Origin: Leptasterias polaris
Lineage: Eukaryota > Echinodermata > Asteroidea > Forcipulatida > Asteriidae
Length of the DNA: 64,000 nt
NCBI GenBank assembly: GCA_037783415.1
Contig: JAZGTN010000097.1
Coordinates: forward strand, 1,178,001-1,242,000
Direction of reading: 5' to 3'
The notes under the pieces are model-generated. The model saw nothing but the letters and a program-made list of their open reading frames with translations. It searched no databases and had not been told where the DNA came from. Numbering within the stretch: position 1 is the first letter of the stretch; the number at the start of each line of letters is the position of its first letter. Below, in pieces: positions 59,191 through 64,000 of the stretch. The translations under genes were made by a program, and so were the position numbers.

Positions 59191-60384
59191 ACCCACATTA
59201 TTTTACAAAAATATTGTTAATTCAAAATATAGGCTTCCCTTATACAAAATTAAGCTCAAAATTATGCAAACTATATGGCCTATGTCCCTCCTTTGAGAAA
59301 CTAAATATAGCAGTAGGCTATATACAATTGTGAACCTTTCGATCAAATGTCAAAATGGCGTGCCAGGTCTATATTTAACATTTCACACATTGGTATCTCG
59401 AGTTGCCGAGAAGACGATCACCTATCAGTATCTATCAGAAGATATTAATTCTCAATAGCGTTGCAGTCGTGTTATGTGATTATATTTTATCTGACAAGAA
59501 ATGTTTATACTTTTCAAATATTTTGAATACTTGCTAAAAATGAGTGGGCTGCACACAGCCACGGGTATTTATCCCTGTTTTCATAGCTTGTCAATAAAAT
59601 GGACGAAGGCAATGACTTGTGTGAAAAGTAGACTTGTGTGAAAAGTCTTCGTAGAGAGATAATTTCCAATTTCGAAAACAATACATTTCGGTATAAATTG
59701 TTGGGAAATATTGATTGAAAAAGATTTCATTCAAACCACCCATGGAGATGCTTTAAAAAAATGATAATCGCCACAGTGTTTTTCGATTGAATTAAAGCAA
59801 GCAAAAGAAAACATCACGCTGAGGATGCCTGTAATTTTTCCCCGAAGGTCAACCTCTGAATGCACGGGGGTCGATGTTAAAGACAGTGATAACTGCGTTG
59901 TAATTTGATTGTAGCAACAGCATTATAAAACATTTTACTGCAATTCGACGGGTCAGCGTGCGTTCACTTGAATAAGATTGAATTAACTTTTTTTCCCCAC
60001 TTGACGATTATACAGTTTAAGATTTTTCCCCCTTCATTTCATCACACCAGGCCACTCTATACATTGTCAGTTCACATGGTAATTTGGATAGCTTAATAAC
60101 AACTAGGCATGTGTTTTCTTACAATAGAAGGGCATAGTGATTCGGAGTGAGTCTTTCGTGTCTTTTGTATCTCACTTTTAAGCATGTGTCTTGTGATATA
60201 GCCTACACGAAGCGTTTATAAGCACCCACGAGTGAAGATACATTACTTATTCACCGAATCTTTTATTGAAACTGACGTGTACCTTCAGGTGCTTCTCAGA
60301 TGTTGAAACAAATTTCAGTTAAAAGCGATATGAGATTCGATATGAGATTAAAATGGCATTTTGAAGAAAAATGTTTTAAAATTA

Positions 60385-60435
60385 GATTGTAAAAAAAATA
60401 GTTCATGGCCTGACGTTTCGACCGTAACAGAGGGT
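60385..60435 (-). mobile_element. fragment with GGTCGAAACGTCAGGCC motif
   Basis: Second copy of the motif at 32930-33005 (plus strand TTCATGGCCTGACGTTTCGACCGT). Confidence 0.35.
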
Positions 60436-60882
60436 TTCTTGTATAGGCTAAACTGACAACACAACACACATAAACAGGTGTAACAGAAGCAGTCTAGGGG
60501 AAAGAAATTAAAAGAGGTTATGGAACACAACAAACATCATCAAAGGTGGAAAGAGAGAGGAACAAAAAAATTGGTGAATGAGACAAACTATAAAGAATTT
60601 TATTGTAAAAAAAATATAAAAAATAAAAATTAAAAACTCACATATTAACGTAATAATATATGTCACCAGTAAACAACAAATCTGATTGTATCAATTTAAG
60701 TATCTGGAAAATTTTCTCAAATTAAAGTGTTTTTCGAATTAAGAGAGACTTAAATTTTGTGAGTAAACGGTTGTTGATCCTGGATTTTGAGTTATTTTGT
60801 GTGTGACTTTTTATACCCCAAAATTTCCATAAATGCCTCCATCTTTGGACAAAAATTAATTATTTTCAAAATCCAATCGTGG

Positions 60883-61010
60883 CCCTTTTCGAAAGAAGTG
60901 TTTTCGCCCCGTCTGCATTTTTGAAAACATGCACTTTCGGCGTGGGCTTTTATACAGGTGGACAGTGACAATAAGTCGGAGCTAGGCCTGAGCCGTTGTT
61001 ATGAAAATGG
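60883..61010. mobile_element. D-family MITE, diverged
   Basis: GTGGCCCTTTTCGAAAGAAG at the left, GGAGCTAGGCCTGAGCCGTTG and GAAAATGGCC at the right. Confidence 0.45.
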
Positions 61011-61020
61011 CCTATAATTA

Positions 61021-61167
61021 TGTGCGCTTACGTATATGCAATGTGCGCTTACGTATATGCAATGTGCGCTTACGTATATGCAATGTGCGCTTACGTATAT
61101 GCAATGTGCGCTTACGTATATGCAATGTGCGCTTACGTATATGCAATGTGCGCTTACGTATATGCAT
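61021..61167. repeat. 21-bp minisatellite, seven copies
   Basis: TGTGCGCTTACGTATATGCAA repeated seven times in perfect register; only the last base of the last copy differs. Because 21 is a multiple of three, several frames on both strands stay open; those frames are not genes. Confidence 0.97.
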
Positions 61168-61579
61168 TGTCGTTCAACCATGAACACAAACAAGTGTTGT
61201 TAATGACTCTTTTTAAAACTTGAACCCATCAAATGCTCTTTTTCAACAGTCGGGCATAGTTTCTCGAAATTAATGAGGAGTTACGGTTACATTTTCCAAA
61301 AGTCACTTTTAAGATGTTTTCTGATAAGGAGAGTATTAGATTGAATGCCCAAAATACTCCGACATCGTCATTCCTTTAAATATTCTGCGGTCATACGTTT
61401 CCCCAAAGCATTTTCTGAACTTCATGTTGAAACCAGAAACTCGTTGGTTCTTGACTCATTCCAGACGTTTCATTCCATCTTGAGAGATGATTTAGGAAGC
61501 TAAGTTCATTTGGTCTGGCTCTTCTTTTGCTTGCCATCTTTTGTTTACTTTTTACTGCAATTTTAGATTTGTGTACATA

Positions 61580-61735
61580 ATATGAATTGTTATTCTTTTA
61601 AATGAGCAAGGTCTGGGAGGGCACATCTTTTTGGATGACAGTTTTTTGACTTTTGCCTTTCCCTGGACGGCCTCTGCTTGTATATTGTATTGTCCAAAGA
61701 ATTAAAATAAATAAATAAATAAATAATAAATAAAA
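61580..61735 (+). mobile_element. possible LINE 3' end with (AAAT)n tail
   Basis: TTGTATATTGTATTGTCCAAAG precedes an AAAT-repeat tail (61703-61735), as in the 3' ends of non-LTR elements. No coding part was recognised. Confidence 0.4.
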
Positions 61736-61898
61736 CCGAAGCACAACTTAAGAAACCAATAGGCCTACAGCACAAAGCAAATCGGGAATCCTTTGAACCA
61801 ACAACCAAATTAGGGCTACACAAAGGAGATAATTGCCTTTTCAAATAGTCATTAATTTGATGTGCTGTAAATTGAACTTGATTTCTTTCTCCTTACAG

Positions 61899-61975
61899 CT
61901 ATTCATGAATTCCCGAGTGATCTCTTTTCAAATGAGCAACGCGTAAAGGGCGCAGTGGTTCTTCACTTTTTGTGT
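61899..61975 (+). CDS. SLC24A: exchanger exon 3 (IHEFP segment, start of first core helix)
   Basis: The acceptor CTCCTTACAG and donor TGT|GTAAGT bound 77 nt (phase 1 to phase 0). It encodes T-IHEFPSDLFSNEQRVKG followed by AVVLHFLC, the start of the first membrane helix of the exchanger core. IHEFP and DLFSN are conserved throughout NCKX3/4 proteins. The split codon A|CT joins exon 2 cleanly. Confidence 0.93.
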
Positions 61976-62103
61976 GTAAGTATACACTAGATATTTAATA
62001 CGTGTCCACCTTCTTGGTTTTCCCTCTATCTTCAAATCAAAGTTACCGTGCAGAAGCTAGAATGGAAATCAGTGGAAACGATTGTGTACAGTAGAACTAT
62101 TTA

Positions 62104-62454
62104 TGTCCGTTTTCAAAATCACGGTAAGTTCGGCTTGGGCTTCGGCTTAGACTCCGTCTGCGTGTTGAAGCTCTGTATCGAAAGCGCGCAATTTATGTTA
62201 ATTTTGTGTGTGTGCCTTTTTACCTTTTGTAGGCTACTGTACATACTTCCATGTTTTCTACTTATTTTTGCTTTGTGTGATGAATGGTCCCCATTTAGTG
62301 GGCCTGTGTGCCTGTTCGGGGTTTTCCCTTTTGCAATACGTTGTATTTTGATGTTTGTGCAATAAAGTTAATAAAATTAAAAAATAAAAAATTTCAAAAT
62401 AACGGACAGAGCATAAGCTGGAGCCCAAACTGAAGCCATGGTTTCGAAAAGGCC
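62104..62454. mobile_element. D-family MITE split by a retroposed segment
   Basis: The left part (GTCCGTTTTCAAAATCACGG ... GTATCGAAAGCGCGCAATTT) and the right part (AATTTCAAAATAACGGACAG ... GGTTTCGAAAAGGCC) together match 39169-39288. The block between them is foreign. Confidence 0.65.
62193..62392 (+). mobile_element. A-tailed insert nested in the D-family MITE
   Basis: About 200 bp ending GCAATAAAGTTAATAAAATT and an A-rich tail. AATTT is found at both edges, as expected for a short target duplication. The AATAAA signal and tail suggest retroposition of an RNA 3' end; the source is not recognised. Confidence 0.45.
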
Positions 62455-62530
62455 ATTGACGTAGATGGTTGCAGTTATGCAAATAGGTCGTGCTGTGTAT
62501 GCAGTTATGTTGATGTAAACATGCTCTATT

Positions 62531-62886
62531 TTAAAGGGTGTGGACTGTACAACATTGGTAAGATTGAAAATATAAATGTTCACAGATTTGCACATAACTT
62601 ACATGGTATAAAGATGGTCATGGTGGAAAACTTCCCTTTAAATAGTCTTGCTTGAAATGCCATAGTTTTTAGGAAATGAGTAAAACAAAAGTCTTTATCC
62701 TGCAGGATAAAATCTGATGTTTGAAAAAAGTCAAAACATATAATTTTTTTTTTTCACTGTTTGCTCATGACTCCGAAGACCGATTGAGCTTTAACTTTCA
62801 CAGGTTTGTTATTTCATGTATATGTTAGGTCACATCAAGTGTGGATCAGGTCTTTGGCAATTACCAATGTTGTACACACCCTTTAA
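62531..62886 (-). mobile_element. B-family TTAA MITE
   Basis: TTTTAAAGGGTGTGGACTGTACAACATTGG to CCAATGTTGTACACACCCTTTAA, with TTAA at 62531-62534 and 62883-62886. Inverted relative to 45859-46210, and with the same central TATCCTGCAGGATA palindrome. Confidence 0.88.
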
Positions 62887-63251
62887 CTGAATCTATGTCG
62901 ACCTTTTTCATTAATTAATCAGAATTTGGAGATGTATTCACCTCGAATAGCCCAGAAACCGATCAACCAACATTTTGGCTGTTTTGGTAAATTTCAGATT
63001 TACAAAATGTATATAAAGTTTTTGGCCGTTATTGAGTGTATTGAAATAGGCATAAACCTTCAGCTATTGACTATTTGTAAAACATTATTAATCAATTATC
63101 ATTATTATATCAAATGCAAAAAGGTTTAGACCCCTATACAATTATACATCTTACATCGCAAGAAAATAAATATATTTGAAATGTGCATTTAATTTATTTA
63201 AAATGTGAAAGTGTGTTCAACTGATGTGTGTCTTTTAACATTCTTGTGCAG

Positions 63252-63326
63252 GTGATCTACATGTTCGTTGCTCTGGCTATAGTGTGTGATGACTATTTTG
63301 TTTCTTCACTAGAAAAGATCTGTGAG
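63252..63326 (+). CDS. SLC24A: exchanger exon 4 (first core helix, CDD and SLEKICE)
   Basis: The acceptor TTGTGCAG and donor GAG|GTAAGG bound exactly 25 codons (phase 0 both sides): VIYMFVALAIVCDDYF then VSSLEKICE. This completes the first core membrane helix begun in exon 3 and reaches the region just before the first alpha-repeat. LAIVCDD and SLEKICE are near-invariant in NCKX proteins, so this exon is the strongest evidence for the family. The remaining exons, including both ion-binding alpha-repeats, lie to the right of the window. Confidence 0.95.
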
Positions 63327-63927
63327 GTAAGGGTTTGTGTCTTTCCCGCAATTTTTCCAGCCAAAAAGAGAGAATTGTATCCCCTTCAAATCTTGTTCAA
63401 TATAGTGGCTTGGATTGGACAACAATTTTAATATTTGAATAAAAAAATGGAAAAAAATGATTGTACTCCCCTAAGTAATTATGCAGACAATTTACATCTT
63501 AGAAAAGGCCTGTATGTAAAGGAAGCATTAATATTGGCGATTCGCATAAATCATTTTGAAAATACTTGTTTCCCCTTTCCATTGTAAAATGTATAGTTTT
63601 GAGGCTATCACGTTTTTGATGGAAATAGAAAATTCCTATTTCCCCCCAAGCTACCTCTGATGTAATAGAGAGACAAGCCTTGCCTAACAATTGATAGAAG
63701 TAGGCAGGTGCTACCTGATTCATCTTATTGAGATGACATTTCGGATAAGCAATTTCAAAATTGACTTTTGAATGTCGCACATACGTCAAGCTAACCTTCA
63801 CGGTGGGACAACAACAAAAGTCAATCGACCCAGAGGGTCCTGGCTTGTAAATCAACAAATGCTTTTTCATATTTGTTAGTTGTTATTTTCAATTTCCCTG
63901 GGCTGAATTTGACTTCGACATGATTGC
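63327..63927 (+). other. SLC24A: start of intron 4
   Basis: Opens GTAAGG. No exon or repeat recognised; the minus-strand frame at 63499-63870 has no motif. Confidence 0.6.
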
Positions 63928-64000
63928 ATTAGCCGATTTAAGATATGGCGAACACCATAGGAGTAGGGGCCCACACCGTTTGGTTTGGTTGTATACAGAC
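63928..64000. mobile_element. L-family MITE, left half, cut by window edge
   Basis: ATTAGCCGATTTAAGATATGG and CCGTTTGGTTTGGTTGTATACAGAC match the left half of 56867-56987. Confidence 0.65.

Larger units (their letters stand above)
50499..61898 (+). other. SLC24A: intron 2 of the exchanger gene
   Basis: GTATGT ... CCTTACAG, 11.4 kb, phase 1. Mobile elements are listed separately. Stretches 51464-52410, 52706-54289, 54356-55403, 55757-56866, 57112-57487, 58200-58819, 59191-60384 and 61168-61580 hold nothing that I could identify. Confidence 0.75.
61976..63251 (+). other. SLC24A: intron 3 of the exchanger gene
   Basis: GTAAGT ... TTGTGCAG, 1.3 kb, phase 0. It carries a D-family MITE with a nested insertion and a B-family MITE. 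62887-63227 holds nothing recognised. Confidence 0.85.
31776..64000 (+). other. SLC24A: 5' part of an SLC24A (NCKX3/4-type) gene, cut by the right edge
   Basis: Four coding exons (31776-31881, 50325-50498, 61899-61975, 63252-63326) separated by GT..AG introns splice in frame (phases 1, 1 and 0) to a 144-residue N-terminal part of a potassium-dependent Na+/Ca2+ exchanger. The family moves Ca2+ and K+ out of the cell in exchange for Na+ across the plasma membrane, using two alpha-repeats that lie downstream of this window. The spliced order (leader helix, glycosylated linker, NCT, IHEFP, first core membrane helix, CDD, SLEKICE) is that of the family. IHEFP.DLFSN recalls vertebrate NCKX4 and AVVLH.LC.IYMF recalls NCKX3, so an NCKX3/4 precursor type is most likely; those comparisons are from memory of the family. 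Confidence 0.9.

Noticed and set aside
61021..61167. CRISPR-like array
   Set aside because: Units are contiguous without spacers, and the genome is eukaryotic; it is a minisatellite.
60999..61223. Repetitive peptides (MCAYVYA, CIYVSAH) in several frames
   Set aside because: Artefact of a 21-bp tandem repeat whose period is a multiple of three.

Overview
This is eukaryotic, AT-rich genomic DNA, mostly introns and mobile elements. No operons, bacterial genes, rRNA or CRISPR are visible. The one protein-coding gene I can name lies on the + strand. It is the 5' part of a potassium-dependent sodium/calcium exchanger (SLC24A / NCKX, of the NCKX3/4 type). Four exons (31776-31881, 50325-50498, 61899-61975, 63252-63326) join in frame with GT..AG introns of about 18.4 kb, 11.4 kb and 1.3 kb, and the gene runs off the right edge. 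A marine deuterostome, most likely an echinoderm such as a sea star, fits best. That is an inference from the CR1/L2, DIRS and restriction-like-endonuclease retrotransposons and from the palindromic TTAA-flanked short elements; no species-diagnostic gene is present.

Layout. 1-31 kb is upstream of the exchanger. It holds tRNA-derived SINEs, palindromic MITE-like elements (135-275, about 5883-6066, 8629-9170, 11126-11507, 13601-14104, 16516-16891, 27399-27554, 28422-28812) and one possible last exon of an unknown + strand gene (5703-5804). The core of this part is a retrotransposon cluster at 19.1-25.4 kb. There, a 5'-truncated non-LTR element with a restriction-like endonuclease (19206-20622) sits inside the ATT-repeat tail of a minus-strand CR1/L2-type fragment. 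Next to it is a GC-rich DIRS-type tyrosine-recombinase retrotransposon (21515-25345) with inverted terminal repeats and an internal complementary region; it is frameshifted and has apparently lost RNase H.

31.1-50.3 kb is the putative promoter, exon 1 and the very long intron 1. This intron contains a nearly intact CR1/L2-type LINE on the minus strand (ORF 40858-43437), several MITEs with readable target-site duplications, a 585-bp element whose ends are packed with a CACTTCGTACC motif, and a small antisense ORF with a hydrophobic N-terminus (44704-44925). 50.5-61.9 kb is intron 2. It has two head-to-head TTAA elements, a Mutator-like MITE with a perfect 9-bp target duplication and an internal 109-bp duplication, a truncated LINE 3' end, and a 21-bp minisatellite. 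62.0-64.0 kb holds intron 3 with a nested insertion, exon 4, and the start of intron 4.

The only cellular function that can be read here is plasma-membrane Na+/Ca2+-K+ exchange. Everything else is best read as mobile-element history. I found no convincing new multi-gene system; the notable items are structural (nested and self-duplicated mobile elements).
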